The position numbers and the translations under genes are program-made. A stretch of 64,000 bases of DNA, from contig JALIGW010000002.1 of the NCBI GenBank assembly GCA_023053685.1, forward strand, positions 171,721,430-171,785,429, given 5' to 3'. The notes beneath the pieces were generated by a model that worked only from the letters and a program-made list of their open reading frames with translations, was not told the DNA's origin and did no database searches. Origin of the DNA: Diadophis punctatus similis. Lineage: Eukaryota > Chordata > Lepidosauria > Squamata > Dipsadidae. Below, in pieces: positions 1 to 12,751 of the stretch (position 1 is the first letter of the stretch; each line of letters starts with the position of its first letter).

Positions 1-1194
1 CGGTGCTGCCCAACTCCAGATTGACTCTGAGATAGTGATTACTCTCATGACCTATGATAGTAAATTCCAAAAATTAATTGCATATTATACCAAATTTTAT
101 TTTCTTTATGTTTATACAGAGCTCTTGGGAAGAAGTGCTTTTTAAAAATAATTGTATGTTCATAACAATGTTCTGAAGTGCAAGATCGGTTTAAGGCTCA
201 GTTCCTGAGAGAGAATTTTAAATATTTCTAGCAATCATCTGAAATGTAAATAATATTTGTAAAATTGACATATAGGAGGAACATACTGGTTTCTACCTCT
301 TCGTTTTTGTTAACAGTTTTGTGACTGTTATCTATACTATATTCAGAAGGATTCTTCTATCACTTTCTCACGTTGTTTATTCAATTGTTTGTTTATTAAT
401 TCATTTAATTTATAAGCCATTGTAAAAATATACTTTTTTCAGTTGCACTTCCTTTTTTCTATTAAGGACAAAATTGCCATTCAATAAGGCCAAACCGAAA
501 TATAAAACCTGGATAACAGTTGCTCTTATTTACAGACATACAGAGTTTGCGCCTGTTCATTAGATTTGTGATATATTGCCATCTCATATTTCTCTCCTTG
601 GAATTAATAAATGTTTTGGCTTACATGGTTCTAATAAAGCATACACAGTGACAACACAAAGGATCTAGGAAACATTATTGCTGTAATGGAAACATCATAT
701 ATCTCATCTCAAGTATTGCCATGCACTCAGCAATTACATGAAATTGAATCTTTGTCAATGTCTTTGAACTGGGCTTTTGCACTTACCATGAGAACTGGGA
801 TTACTGAGATATTTGGGTGAGAAAACCTTGCAGTTGTTTCAATGATATTTAATCCTACAGGATTATAGTTCTTCTACTGCCACTGATCTAGCAGTTAATG
901 CAATGAAAACAAAAGTCCTTACACCAGACTGGGTCACTACATACCAAGGATACTGTAGATGTCAGAAAGACCCATAAATTGGATGGCAAGACTTCCTGAG
1001 GATGGAACATGATAACCTCACGAAGGTGTGGAAGTAGGGATGGATGTAAGAAAGATATTGTGCTGCGAGAAATATCAACCAAAGCTAATCATAGGCATGG
1101 TTACACTGTGTTAGGAAAGCCTTTCTAGATGTTGGACTACTTTTCAATAAAATGAAACACAAACACAAGATTATAAAAAATCTCACTTTTTATG
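1..1194. other. No gene recognised; unique AT-rich DNA
   Basis: No exon-like frames or transposon motifs that I can identify. A short ORF at 888-1082 (minus) has no recognisable motif. Confidence 0.5.
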
Positions 1195-1408
1195 ACTATG
1201 CAGTCCCTATTCAGAGTAGAGTTGGGACAACTGGATGGAGCTGAGCATTTGCTGGCTGGATGCCCATCCTGATGCCATGCAGAGTTTGAAGCAGAATTTT
1301 TTTTCTTTCTGCCTTAGGAGAGAAACATCTGCCATTGCCGAAGATTGAACTCTCAACCTTCTGAATGGGAGGCGAGTGTCTTCACCACTAGGCCACCACA
1401 CTGCTCAA
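1195..1408 (-). mobile_element. tRNA-derived SINE of another family
   Basis: On the minus strand GTGGCCTAGTGGTGAAGAC and GGTTGAGAGTTCAATC look like Pol III A and B boxes. GGCATCAGGATGGGCATCC follows, a phrase common in tRNA-SINE bodies. Confidence 0.6.
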
Positions 1409-2084
1409 ACACAAGATCATAAAATTACATCAATTAATGTTGAATATTACACAGAATGCCTGAATAGCTTGATAATTACAGTATCATGTCAATTATTTAA
1501 AGAATATTACCTCCCAGTGGCAATTAAGCTTTATTACTAAGCTCTACCTGGTTTACAACAATGTGACATAGTGGTGCTAGTGGCAATGGGGGCACCAAAG
1601 GAAAAACGGAAAGATCAAATTAGGGACAAATATTTATGGAGAAAATCTATCTATGCAGTTGCTAAGAGTCAACTCCAATTTGATGGCACATAATCAATCC
1701 ATCAATCAACATGGTCCACATTCCGTATTAGCCAGGTATGAGAACTCTGACAATTTCATTTCTGAAGCTAACTACAGTATACTGTATCTCCAGTGTGGCC
1801 TTCCATGAAGATGCACAAGATCAAAACATAGCATATGAATTTCAGTTTATGGTTTATCTGCTCTGAGGTGAGGTCCAATATGTGGCATGGGTCAATCAGC
1901 CATTATTTTGGACAAAGGCCATGGTTGTCACAAAAGGTTGAGCCACCTCCAGACCGATGGAAAGATGATGAGGTCACCCAGAACCAATAGCCCTGTGAAT
2001 TCTCAACCACCACAGTGAAGAGATCACAGATCATACTGCAGTATATATGGGAGGACAGTGAACAAGCAAGTTTCCTAGTTTGTC

Positions 2085-2766
2085 CTTCTAATTAGGGGAC
2101 TGGAGCAGTAGTGGGTTCCTACCGGTGCGCTCTTGGCTGTCTGTCGCCGCCGAGCCGAAGAAGCTGGCGGCGTTCGCGGTGCGGGGCTTCCCCCACCCGC
2201 TTTCCCGGGACGCCGGGATGCTGCCATTTGCATTCTTCTGCCCTCTGCGCAAGCACAATGTGGCGGCGTCCCGGCATCCCGGGAAAGCGGGCGGGGAAAG
2301 CCCCGCGCCGTGAACGCCGCCAGCTTCTTCGGCTCGGCGGCGACGGACAGCCAAGAGCGCACTGGTAGGAACCCACTACTGGACTGGAGGCTAAAACATA
2401 TGAAGAACGGTTGCAGGAACTGGGTATGTCTAGTTTAATGAAAAGAAGGACCAGGGGTGACATGATAGCAGTGTTCCAATATCTCGGGGGTCACCACAAA
2501 GAAGAGGGAGTCAAACTTTTCTCCAAGGCACCAAGAACAAGAAGCAATGGGTGGAAACTAAACAAGGAGAGAAGCAACTTAGAACTAAGGAGAAATTTCC
2601 TGACAGAACAATTAATCAGTGGAACAGCTTGCCTCCAGAAGTTGTGAATGCTCCAACACTAGACATTTTTAAGAAGATGTTGGATAACCATTTGTCTGAA
2701 GTAGTGTAGGGTTTCCTGCGTAAGCAGGGGGTTGGACTAGAAGACCTCCAAGGTCCCTTCCAACTC

Positions 2767-2856
<90 letters not shown>
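2085..2856 (+). mobile_element. CR1 LINE 3' end with (GTT)n(ATT)n tail, MITE-interrupted
   Basis: From about 2390 the sequence has typical CR1 3' features: GAAATTTCCTGACAG, CAGCTTGCCTCCAGAAGT, GGGGGTTGGACTAGAAGACC and TCCAAGGTCCCTTCCAAC. It ends in (GTT)16 and then (ATT)n at 2767-2856. Upstream it is interrupted by the 276-bp MITE at 2106-2381, whose duplicated target GACTGGAG belongs to CR1. Confidence 0.85.
2106..2381. mobile_element. hAT-type MITE A, long hairpin, TSD GACTGGAG
   Basis: A 276-bp element with ends CAGTAGTGGGTTCC and GGAACCCACTACTG and perfect 8-bp duplications at 2098-2105 and 2382-2389. Nearly the whole GC-rich element folds on itself, including TCTTGGCTGTC/GACAGCCAAGA and GGGATGC/GCATCCC. 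It carries no protein gene; overlapping ORFs on both strands are by-products of the palindrome. Confidence 0.92.
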
Positions 2857-2857
<1 letters not shown>

Positions 2858-3182
2858 TTATCTTTACAAATAACACCTCATATGTAGTCATCTGCTGAAC
2901 AGAGCTTCTCATGATTGCCAGGATCTCCTAGAAAGCAAATGGTGATCCCCTCTTTCCTGAATCCTGGCTGATGTTGTACTCAAAACCCAGCCAGTCAGAT
3001 CTCCAGGGAGGAATCCCCCTCTTCATCTATTCACGCCTTAGTTAGGCATTAGTTGACATGGCAGAAGTAAACATTGGCTATAACATTTTCAATCATTTTG
3101 TCCCCATAATGGTTTTGATTTACTGTAATACAAGAATACCATTTAATTGCACTCCTGTGACTGTAAAAAAGTTCTATTTATA

Positions 3183-3239
<57 letters not shown>

Positions 3240-4322
3240 GCTATTTATCTAGCTGTATCTTTCTGTCACCTGTCTACAAACTAAGAGACATAACAGGATA
3301 CAACAGGAAATCTTTTGGAAAAATAAATCTTCACAAAAAATTCATAGGAGCTCCACAGCAAAAATTCTACCCAAAACAAAAATAACTATATGGAAAATTA
3401 GATCCATAACTAAATGAGCCTTTTTTGTGTTGTAAGTTGGACATTTCCATTGCGAATCTTAAGGAGAGTCCTTTATGATTCTGACAGAATGGGATATGCT
3501 GACCATTGTGTTATAACATGAAAGGAGCAATTATGTTTGTAATAGAAGTTAGAATTTAAGAAGAGCTGGGTTAGATTAGATGAAAGGCTTCTTTGAATTA
3601 GCATTCTGTTTCCCCGATGCCCATGGGAAGCTCATATGCAGAAGGGCAGTAGCAGCTGTGTGTCTTGAACAACTGGTACCCGCAACTAATATAATTCACA
3701 GTCTATAGATTGAGAAGAGTGGAGGGACATATAATTTATCATTGATCCAACATTATGTGTTCAGTCTAGTGATTTCTAGAAGTAGACGTATTCCTCAAAA
3801 ATTGAAATGATAAAGTATAAAAATATAACATATTCAGTAAAGCTAAAATTGAAAAAAAATATAAACACTAAAAATGAATGTATACTAAATAAAAAATATA
3901 AATATAAACTAAACATACATATATACATACATATATTAGTATACTCCCTTCGGCTAGTCCTGCACTACTGCTAGTAACTGTTATACCAATTGTTGCAGTA
4001 GGCAAAATTCTACATTAACAAATGTCATAAATGAAATATCACTCAAGTCAGGCACCAACACAGTAGGGAAAATATCAAATGCTAACATATATTAACTATT
4101 CTGCGGCCTATAATATTAAGACATTTGAGAAAGACTGGCTGAAAAGCAGAAAAAGGCCTGACAATCAGAATGATAAGAAAAGGGGAAGAACAAAAAGAAA
4201 AAGGAGGAGAATATTATCATTTATAGATACAATATTTCCTGGTTCACAGTGAGAAACTCTTTTAAATATCCACAGAGATCCAAGTCAGAGTAGCTAAAAG
4301 AAATCACTAGCAAAATCCATTT
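2857..4322. other. No gene recognised
   Basis: AT-rich unique DNA apart from the GTCT microsatellite. TATA/ACATATAT-rich stretch near 3890-3940. Confidence 0.5.
3182..3240. repeat. (GTCT)n microsatellite
   Basis: About 14 uninterrupted copies of GTCT, followed by degraded CTAT units. Confidence 0.95.
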
Positions 4323-4330
4323 GTTTGTAT

Positions 4331-4812
4331 GAGTATTTCTCAACCTTGAAAGCTTTAAAATGTGTGGACATCAACTTCCAAAATTTCCCAGCAAGCCTGC
4401 TGGGGAATTCTGGGAGCTGAAGTCCAGAGGTGGGTTTCAGCAGGTTCTGACCAGTTCTGCAGAACCGGAAGCAGAAATTTTGAGTAGTTCGGAGAACCGG
4501 TAAATACCACCTCTGACTGGCCCCGCCCCCATCTATTATCTGCCTCTCGAGTCCCAGCTGATAGGGAGGAAATGGGGATTTTGCAGTAACCTTCCCCTGG
4601 AGTGGGGAGGGAATGGAGATTTTTCAACAGCCCTCCCCTGGAGTGGGGTAGGAATGGAGATTTTACAGTATCCTTTCCCTGCCACACACCCCAAGCCACG
4701 CCCCCAAGCCACACACCCCAAGCCACACCCACAGAACTGGTAGTAAAAAAAATTGAATCCCACCACTGCTGAAGTCTATCCATTTTAAAGCTGACAAGGT
4801 TGACAAACACTG
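4331..4812. mobile_element. hAT-type MITE (CTCAACC family), TSD GTTTGTAT, with nested MITE
   Basis: Ends read AGTATTTCTCAACCTTG and CAAGGTTGACAAACACTG, flanked by GTTTGTAT at 4323-4330 and 4813-4820. The element is split by MITE B at 4425-4768. Its halves (TTTAAAATGTGTGGACATCAA and TTTTAAAGC) are the GTCCACA/TTAAAG-type arms seen at 15672-15812 and 16084-16187. Confidence 0.85.
4425..4768. mobile_element. hAT-type MITE B, TSD CTGAAGTC
   Basis: 344 bp, ends CAGAGGTGGGTTTCAG and GAATCCCACCACTG, 8-bp duplications at 4417-4424 and 4769-4776. Contains GAACCGG motifs and an internal short tandem repeat of CCTCCCCTGGAGTGGGG units. Confidence 0.92.
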
Positions 4813-4820
4813 GTTTGTAT

Positions 4821-6246
4821 GACTGGAACTGGGCAGCATTTTTCTCACTTCTCCTGCTTCCACCTTGACACAATAGAATAGGGTGAATAAGTTCTCCTCT
4901 TTTTAACTCAATTCTTCTCTGAGAAATCTAAAAAAAAGAATCCCTGGTAAATGAAAATGCCAATCCAAATGCCCCCTTTTCTCTGTAGTGTAAATTGGCA
5001 GGGACTGCTGCTTTGCCCTGTGTTATAACTGATAATGGAGGTTGAAGATCAAACTCACAGATTTTTCATCATGTTTCGTAAGATTTAGACTGAGCTGAAG
5101 GTGAGAAAGAGAAAAAAATCGTGCAAGTCGGACAGACAACCAGGCATGACACCCAACATCCCTATATTTGATTTATCCCTATTATAGCAATGCTGAGAAA
5201 AAAGCCACTCACAGCAGTCTGCAGGGATAAATTGCTGTAGATACCGCAGATCAGAGGTGGGACCGAGGCTGATTTTTCATATGCAGTTAAACATCTACCA
5301 TGCCTCCCGGGTTGCAGCCATGGGTGGTCTTCTTAAATGATCTCTTAAGAGCTCCTCACAAGTTAAATCAGATCATTCCAAAGCATTGTGCTTTGTTGAC
5401 ATCTGTGCCACATGGGTATGCTGTTAAATGTTCAGAAAGTAAGCCAGCAAATAAGGCAGATGATGTCATATACAAGTTCGTGCTCACTTCTCTTTTTGTT
5501 TTTTTAAATAATAACCCTAATCACAGGTAACACCCACCCATCTGGGAAACCCAGATGTATTTCCTGTTTCATCTTCTTATTTTGCAGATTTTCTTACATC
5601 ATCCACCACAACTAACCTAGGTGTCAAAACAATTCTTTGCCAAAAAAAAAAAAAAAAAAACCACCCACAGGAAAAGCAAAGCAGCCATTTTGACTGTGAA
5701 AGAACAACAAAAAGCTACAGTCTGCCTTGAGCCAATACTTTTATTATGATATCTCAAGGTTTGCAAGGCAACGAGCATGGCTTCAACTTTGACAAGATAG
5801 TGAGGGGGGGGGAATGAAAAATGAAATTGTGCATGGAAATTGTGGCTGGTGTTTAAGGCACGCTTGCTCTCAATTACAGGGTCAAAAGTGAGATTTCATG
5901 TTGTAGGAAGATGTTCTGAAAGCTATGCTTTCATAGCATGCATTCTCTTCCAATGAGATAATCAGATTTGGATTGTTTATACATCATCTAATCAAACCAA
6001 AGCATTCAAATTAATATTAAGATCTACTAATAAAATCATGTTCTGCTTTCTATCTAATGAAGGAGCTGTGCTTCTTTCCCAAAGATTAGATGGTTTTTTC
6101 AAGTGCATTTTATAGTTTCAAAAATGGGGAGCCAACATTTTTCTCCTTTGTTTTTATCCTGCAACATTTGGGGAAATCCTTGATGCAGGATTTAGTCCTA
6201 AATGCAATGGGAAAATTTCACTTTTGGAGTCAGATGGCTGATCACC
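4821..6246. other. No gene recognised
   Basis: Unique DNA with an A18 run at 5643. The 76-codon frame at 5300-5530 has no motif I recognise. Confidence 0.5.
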
Positions 6247-6378
6247 TAATGTCAAACGCGCGGCCTGTGGGCCGGAAATGGCCCATGCTGGTCCTGCCCA
6301 CCCCAGCCCCGCAAAGACAAAAACAATCCCAATATGTCACGATATGGCCCGCGATGTGATCGGGTTTGACACTCCTTA
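6247..6378. mobile_element. GTGTCAAAC-family MITE, degraded
   Basis: Inverted ATGTCAAACGCG and GGGTTTGACACTCC bracket a GC-rich piece (GGCCGGAAATGGCC). Same family as 31318-31450, lying directly next to MITE C. Confidence 0.5.
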
Positions 6379-6380
6379 CC

Positions 6381-6548
6381 CAGTGGTGGTATTCTACCGG
6401 TTCGCACCAGTTCAGGCGAACCTGTAGTGGCAGTGGTGGGAGGCTCCGCCCACCCACCCGGACATCATCATGGATACTCTGTGCATGCGCTGCGCATGAG
6501 CACTCCCATGTCCGAACTGGTAGCGAAGGTAAGTGAATACCACTACTG
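6381..6548. mobile_element. hAT-type MITE C
   Basis: 168 bp, ends CAGTGGTGGTATTC and GAATACCACTACTG, with ACCGGTTCG near the left end. The flanking 8-mers TCCTTACC and CTCTGACC match at only 5 of 8 sites, so the duplication is degraded. Confidence 0.75.
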
Positions 6549-7413
6549 CTCTGACCTAATGGTCTTTGAGTGACCAGAAGAAGAATGAAGATTGCATGCA
6601 TTAGGTTTCATAGAAGGATATCATGACAGGGTACTGGAAAATAGCAAAAAATATAGTCATGACACTCGGCTAGAGTTAAATTACTGGGGTTCTTAGAATA
6701 ATACATTTCCATTAGGTCCTCAATTAAATTTGAGCTGATTGACTGAACAGAGAGTGATTTATAGAAGAAAACCATGAGAAATTGTTCATAGTATATTAAT
6801 GCACTTGGAGATGTGGAGCCTCCCACACTGAAGGGTTTTTGTTAAAATGGGTTAATTTTCTTAGTGTTGGAAATACTTGGCTAAGAGGACTTGAAGGCAA
6901 CTACACAGGCTTAGAATTCCCTCTGTCTGTCTATGAGAAAGGCAATTTTTAAAATGTAGTTACAGGAAACAATTGGGAACTGAGATAGGGGCCACTAGAA
7001 TGCTTCCCCCCCCCGCCTCCAAGATGCCCTGGGTCTCTTGTCCAAGTAGCCATTCCAGAACATTAAAACGTGGGCACCACATTGCTACTATGAAGCTTCT
7101 TTCTTCATTTTGGTTGGGTGACAAACAATAATAGAATCAATATTCTTTTATTCAGGACCACCAGAATGCAGTGTGCGAATCATGCATTGCACAAAGGAGC
7201 AGATAGAAAGGTGGCATTAAAAAATAGTTCAGAAGCCACATGACATTGTTATCTAGAAAGAGATCATCCCAAAAAAGAAGATATACAATATGTTGACTAT
7301 TTATGTCTATGGAGATTCTCAGTCACGGTTATCCTAACAATGCTTTTTCAAAAGGCAACTGGACAGTTGAGTGTTTACAAATATGGTTTGGGGTGTGTGT
7401 GCACTAAATGGAG

Positions 7414-7692
7414 TTATAGAATAGAATAGAATAACAGAGTTGGAAAGGACCTTGGAGGTCTTCTAGTCCAACCCCCTGCTTAGGCAGGAAACCCTACACC
7501 ACTTCAGACAAATGCTTATCCAACACCTTCTTAAAAACTTCCATTGTTGGAGCATTCACAACTTCTGGAGGCAAGCTGTTCCATGGATTAATTGTTCTAA
7601 CTGTCAGGAAATTTCTCCTTACTTCTAAGTTGCTTCTCTCGTTGATTAGTTTCCACCCATTGCTTCTTGTCCTACCCTCAGGTGCTCCTTCT
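7414..7692 (-). mobile_element. CR1 LINE 3' end with (AATAG)n tail
   Basis: This is the inverse of the same CR1 3' end: GTTGGAAAGGACCTTGGAGG, TCCAACCCCCTGCTTAGGC and GAAATTTCTCCTTACTTC. Its terminal repeat, reading (TAGAA)n at 7417-7434, is the pentamer described for snake CR1 tails. Truncated at about 7692. Confidence 0.85.
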
Positions 7693-9828
7693 ATTAGATG
7701 AAATACAAGTTTCAGAATATATATTTTTTCTACGTCCTGGGGCTCGGTAGAGTTTATGGAGCATGCCAGCTTGCTATTGCGAAGAAAGAGCTGAGCTAGT
7801 CACTAGGGATGACTTCATGCTGAATGCCCAAGAGTGCATGATTGCTCACTTTTGAAGAAGAAATCATTCATTTCTGCCTGTTCTCCATTTATCTTTGGCA
7901 ATATTGCCAAGTCCTCCCTTCCTAGGTCATGTACATTTTCTGATTATGATCACTTATTTTGCAATAAAATATTTCTCCCTCCTCCCCTGACATGCATGTG
8001 CGTGCATATATATATATATAAAACTTTATGTTCAGAGACCCATACTGATGTTAAAAAAACCAGAAGTCCATTGTTCAATCAATCAACTTAATCCTGCCTC
8101 TCGCTGATAACTATGGCTATCGCATTTCAGAGTGATTTTACTGGATATTAACTGGGATTATGTGGGGTAGCCATTCAGTCTAGACAGGAGTTTCTATTAC
8201 AGGGAACGCAGACAAAAGACTAATAAGAATTATTAATTCCCATGTATAAACTGCATCTAAGGAGATAAATTCTGTTCTTCGGGATCTATTCGCTATATTA
8301 TTGATTTGCTGTATTCTCATATTAAGGCAATGGTTCACTTTTTTGACCAGATTGCTGCTGGGAGGAAGAAGAGTTGTGCTCCTGCAACCAGGTTACTAGA
8401 ACTCAGTGATAATTAGGTTACTTCTGACTCATTGTCACAAGGAATGCTTTTCCAAGTTCAAATTACCACATTTTAAAGTTGCAGAATGGTTCAGTGCTCA
8501 CTTGCCAAAGTGATGTTCAATAATATTTTGAGTTAGAGGCAAGGAAAATCTGTGGCAATCTAAATGCATTTGCATCTCAAACCTGTTCTCAATAGGCTGG
8601 GCCTTTTTTTACAATTTAATAAATGGCATCAGCCTTTGGCAGGCTTGGGAAACATTATGTCAATTTGATTTAGGCCATCAGCACAACTCATCAATACTCT
8701 GAAAATAAATACAAATTTATTTTTAAAGACTGGAAAGGATCCTAAAAGTAAAAAAAAGTCATTTTTATAAGGAGGGCAGGATTAGGTTTTCAGCCATGGG
8801 TATTATTACATCTGCTATGGAAATTTCCTCTCCTTAAGCAATTGGTAGAGGATTTTTTCCCCCTGCTGAGAATTTCTGGAAAATTGATAAGCCATACTCT
8901 CAGCTCTCAAAGTGGGCATCCCTACGTGTTCCAAAACTATTCCTTCACTATTGAAGTGCAACACAGCACAATGAGGGATTTATTATACATTCCCAGACTT
9001 CTTCAAAAAAGCAAATAATCGGAATTAAAGAGGGATAGTTAGTAGTTGCTAGAATTTAATGTTTACTTTCACAGAGATGAATATACTAAGAAATTCGGTC
9101 AGTGGGAAGACAACTTGTTTAGACTGCAAGATTTTATTCTTAACAGGACAAAGATGAAAACATTTGAATCTCTTACCACACAATGCTCTGCTATGTTTGA
9201 TTAGCTTCACTGTTTCAAAATAAGTAGCGCTGCAATTAAAGAGCAACAGAAACAAGCAGAAACATTGAGACCTTTGACCGAATTTGAAAATCTTATGATT
9301 ATTTTCTACCCATGTGGCTAATCAATCATAATACTGAACATCTGTTAGCTATAATTTATAAATTATTATTAAAGTATGATTCAGAATCTGAACAAGTTGA
9401 CAATTGTATCATTCAATGGATACAGAACTCGAACAGTTGATGCCCAGTGGGAATTTCAATGGAATAACAATATTAAATCTACCCTGAAAAACACACTTAG
9501 AACATATTGGTATAAGATATCCTAGGGTTGGTACTCCAGTCTTGATTCTACAACAAACAATTCTTTTTTCTAAACAATGGAATGAAGTGTAACAAATAGG
9601 TGGATCCTTTATTCATATATTATACAATGTTGTACAGCCCCAAAATACTGGAAAATAATTCATAGTAGAATGAAATAGATTTTGAGGATTGTAGTTCCAT
9701 TCCAACTTGAGATATTTTTTAATTAAACTTTACCATAACATTCATCCATTCAAAATATATCAATACTATCATTGTATATGATCATGATTGCAAGTATTCA
9801 ATATTTTAAATTTTTATATTGGAAAATA
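7693..9828. other. No gene recognised
   Basis: Unique AT-rich DNA. A short (AT)n is at about 8006-8021. Confidence 0.5.
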
Positions 9829-9831
9829 TTC

Positions 9832-9907
<76 letters not shown>

Positions 9908-10000
9908 TTTTCCTTCCTTCCTTCCTTCCTTCCTTCCTTCCTTCCTTCCTTCCTTCCTTCCTTCCTTCCTTCCTTCCTTCCTTCCTTCCTTCCTTCCTTC
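9829..10000. repeat. (CTTT)n-(CTTC)n compound microsatellite
   Basis: About 80 bp of CTTT then about 90 bp of CTTC. All long ORFs here (Phe/Ser/Leu or Lys/Glu/Arg) are repeat translations. Confidence 0.97.
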
Positions 10001-10188
10001 TCACCAAGAGGAGACTTTGGGCCACTTACAACATTAAAACCCAATAAAATATTAAAACAATAAATTACAAAAATTACAAAAAAATTACAATTAAAAGACA
10101 TCTCTAATAAAGTGGAGCTTTGAGGAATGCCTAGCCTTGGAGTCTTCTTTCGTTGGGGGTGTTACTTGGAACCCTGACATTATGAGCC

Positions 10189-10436
10189 GAGGTGGCGCAG
10201 CAGTTAGAGGCAGTACTGCAGGCCACTTTAGCTGACTGTGATCCTCAGGTCAGCGGTTCAAATCTCACCGGCTCAAGGTTGACTCAGCCTTCCATCCTTC
10301 CGAGGTAGGTAAAATGAGGACCCAGATTGTTGGGGGCAATGTAAAATATATACATTGCTTACTGGTGTAAACCACTTAGAGAGTGCTTGCACTGTGAGGC
10401 GGTATATAAATCTCACAAAATAAAATAAAATAAATA
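10189..10436 (+). mobile_element. tRNA-derived squamate SINE
   Basis: Head GAGCCGAGGTGGCGCAGCAG with A box, B box GCGGTTCAAATCTC, then CCTTCCATCCTTCCGAGG and a 3' end CGGTATATAAATCTCA with (AAAAT)n. Pol III type, no coding potential. Confidence 0.85.
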
Positions 10437-11158
10437 ATTGGGAGGAAGGGAGCAGGATGGACACAGGGTCTTGTCTTTATCCATCAGTCACCTCCAGGCT
10501 TTATGGATGGTCAGAAGGGTGGATGCAGATCTCTTTAGAAGAATAGCCTAATTAAACTATAGGAAGATGCTTCAATGTTAACAATGACTTTGTACATAAA
10601 ATGTACATAAATCTGATGCAGAATTTAATTCCAATTGGAAACCATTCTTGGATTTTAATATTACTGTATATAGAATTGTGCCACATCAGAAATTTCAGTT
10701 TCCCTATCCACTGGATATAATTATACTTTAATTTGATTTATAAATATTGCTTATAGTTTACAGTTTTGATAGTGATCTGCCAAGTTGTTCGATTTAACAT
10801 TTAATAAGGATATGATTATCTGTACTTCATTTGTTGTTTTCATATGTTCTATGTATATGCTCATATTCTGTTAATTTATATTCCTTCAAATTATTAAATT
10901 AATACATTATTGTTAGAGTCTTCCAATCCTAGTCTGCTGCTTGCTCTAAATTGTTTGGAATAACAATAAATTAGGAGAAGGGAAGGTTTAAACATTTTAA
11001 AAACATTTATGAATTGTATTTTATTTTTAAAAATATACCCTTTATCCCTGCTCAAAATTGTATCATAGCCTTGCTTACTTTTTGAAAGTAACTCTTGATC
11101 AAATAAAACCAAGTACGATGATTAGCCACTAACATTTCATCTGCCTTGGGTCTAAGGC

Positions 11159-11396
11159 ATATAGCAATAGCAATAGCACTTAGACTTATATACCGCTTCA
11201 TAGTGCTTTACAGCCCTCTCTAAGCGGTTTACAGAGTTCAGCATATTGCCCCCAACAATCTGGGTCCTCATTTTACCCACCTCGGAAGGATGGAAGGCTG
11301 AGTCAACCTTGAGCCGGTGAGATTTGAACAGCTGAACTGCTGAACTAGCAGTAGCCTGCAGTGCTGCATTTAACCACTGCACCATCTTGGCTCTTT
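11159..11396 (-). mobile_element. tRNA-derived squamate SINE, (TGCTAT)n tail
   Basis: Inverse of the same SINE family: starts with (ATAGCA)n, has TATATACCGCTTCATAGTGC, CCTCGGAAGGATGGAAGG and ends ATCTTGGCTCTT. The B box is changed (GATTTGAACAG). Confidence 0.85.
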
Positions 11397-12491
11397 CAAT
11401 ATATCGCAATACCATTTAAATTGAATAGTTTGAGGAACTTTTGCAGCAAGAAAGACAAGTCTGGCAATTTTTGATTTCATTGCATTCAGAATTCAACAAC
11501 AGATAGTAAAAATGGGTAAGGACTTTATTGGACAATTGGGCTTGCTGTCTTGATTCCCCTCCCCTTGTCTATGTCTCCTCCTGGATTCAGACAATTTTAA
11601 AAAATCACAATACTCCTCAGAAATCCTTCCTTTTAATTTTTTTTAAATTTAATTTAATTTTTAATTTAATTTTAATTTTAATAAGATTGCAACAAGTAAT
11701 TAATCTATCAATCTATAAATAATTAGGCGTGAACATTTTATTCAAAGAAAATATGCATTAATCCCACTATTACTTCTAAACTTTGAAGGCATGCCCAGCA
11801 TATAACAGTTCTGTGCAATATGACAGAGCGAGACACAAACTGTCCACCTAAATGCTAATATTTTTGGGAACACTAGAGAGCTGCAAGTTGATCTGTTCAA
11901 TTACTCATGAATATCCAAAAGAGTTACTTCACCAAAGATCAAAGAAACTGTGAAAGTGAGCCTTCAACCCTGGCAACGTATTTAGCAATATGCAGTAAAT
12001 AAAATTAGATTAATTATTCTCCAGGCTTCTTTTTATTTGTGCTACAGCTATTCCGGTAAAACAGACTATAAAATGAAGCAATATTTTGCTAACAGTAGAA
12101 TAATGCAATTTAGTGCATGGTCAATCTCTTGGAACTGAATCAGTGGGAATGCTGAAATAGCATCAAAGGCATCATTTCATCAAAGTATCTTCTGTATTTC
12201 ACATGATTTATTTTTTTTGCATGCTGGGAAAATAGAATAGTTGGGGTTGGGCTGGGGGAGATAATATAAAATATTATTAATGTTCAGAATTAAGTCCATG
12301 GTAACTGAAAACATTTCTTCTCATTTGACTCCAGTCCTCTCCATTCCATTTGTTTTCACTTGTAAGAGGTTTTGTTTGTGTTTGTGGTATCAGAGATTGG
12401 TGATTGTCCACAAAACAATGGCAGCTCATACTATTTTATTGCCTTGAATATGTGATGTTTATAGGATCAAATTGACTGCATGACCTTTAGG

Positions 12492-12743
12492 CAGGGGTGG
12501 GTTCTGGATTCTTCTACTGCCAGTTCGCTTAGGGACGTGCTGCACAGGTGGCCGTGCATTGTGTGCATGCGCAGTACTAAAAAAAGCTTTTCCGCATTCA
12601 CAGAAGCAAAAAACAAGATGGCAGCGCCTATGCCGCCGCTGAGAGAACCAGCTCGGGGGCGTGGCAGGCCTGGGTCGCTGCCGGTTCCAGTGACCCAGGC
12701 CGCCAAGTTACTAACGGTTCTATAGAACCGGTCCGAACCTCTG
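12492..12743. mobile_element. hAT-type MITE D, TSD CCTTTAGG
   Basis: 252 bp, ends CAGGGGTGGGTTCTGG and ACCGGTCCGAACCTCTG, perfect duplications at 12484-12491 and 12744-12751. Confidence 0.9.
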
Positions 12744-12751
12744 CCTTTAGG

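Noticed and set aside
9772..10101. Phe/Ser/Leu and Lys/Glu/Arg-rich ORFs
   Set aside because: Pure translations of the CTTT and CTTC microsatellites.
10189..10260. A functional tRNA gene
   Set aside because: A and B boxes are present, but the sequence does not fold as a full tRNA and continues into a SINE body shared by four copies.
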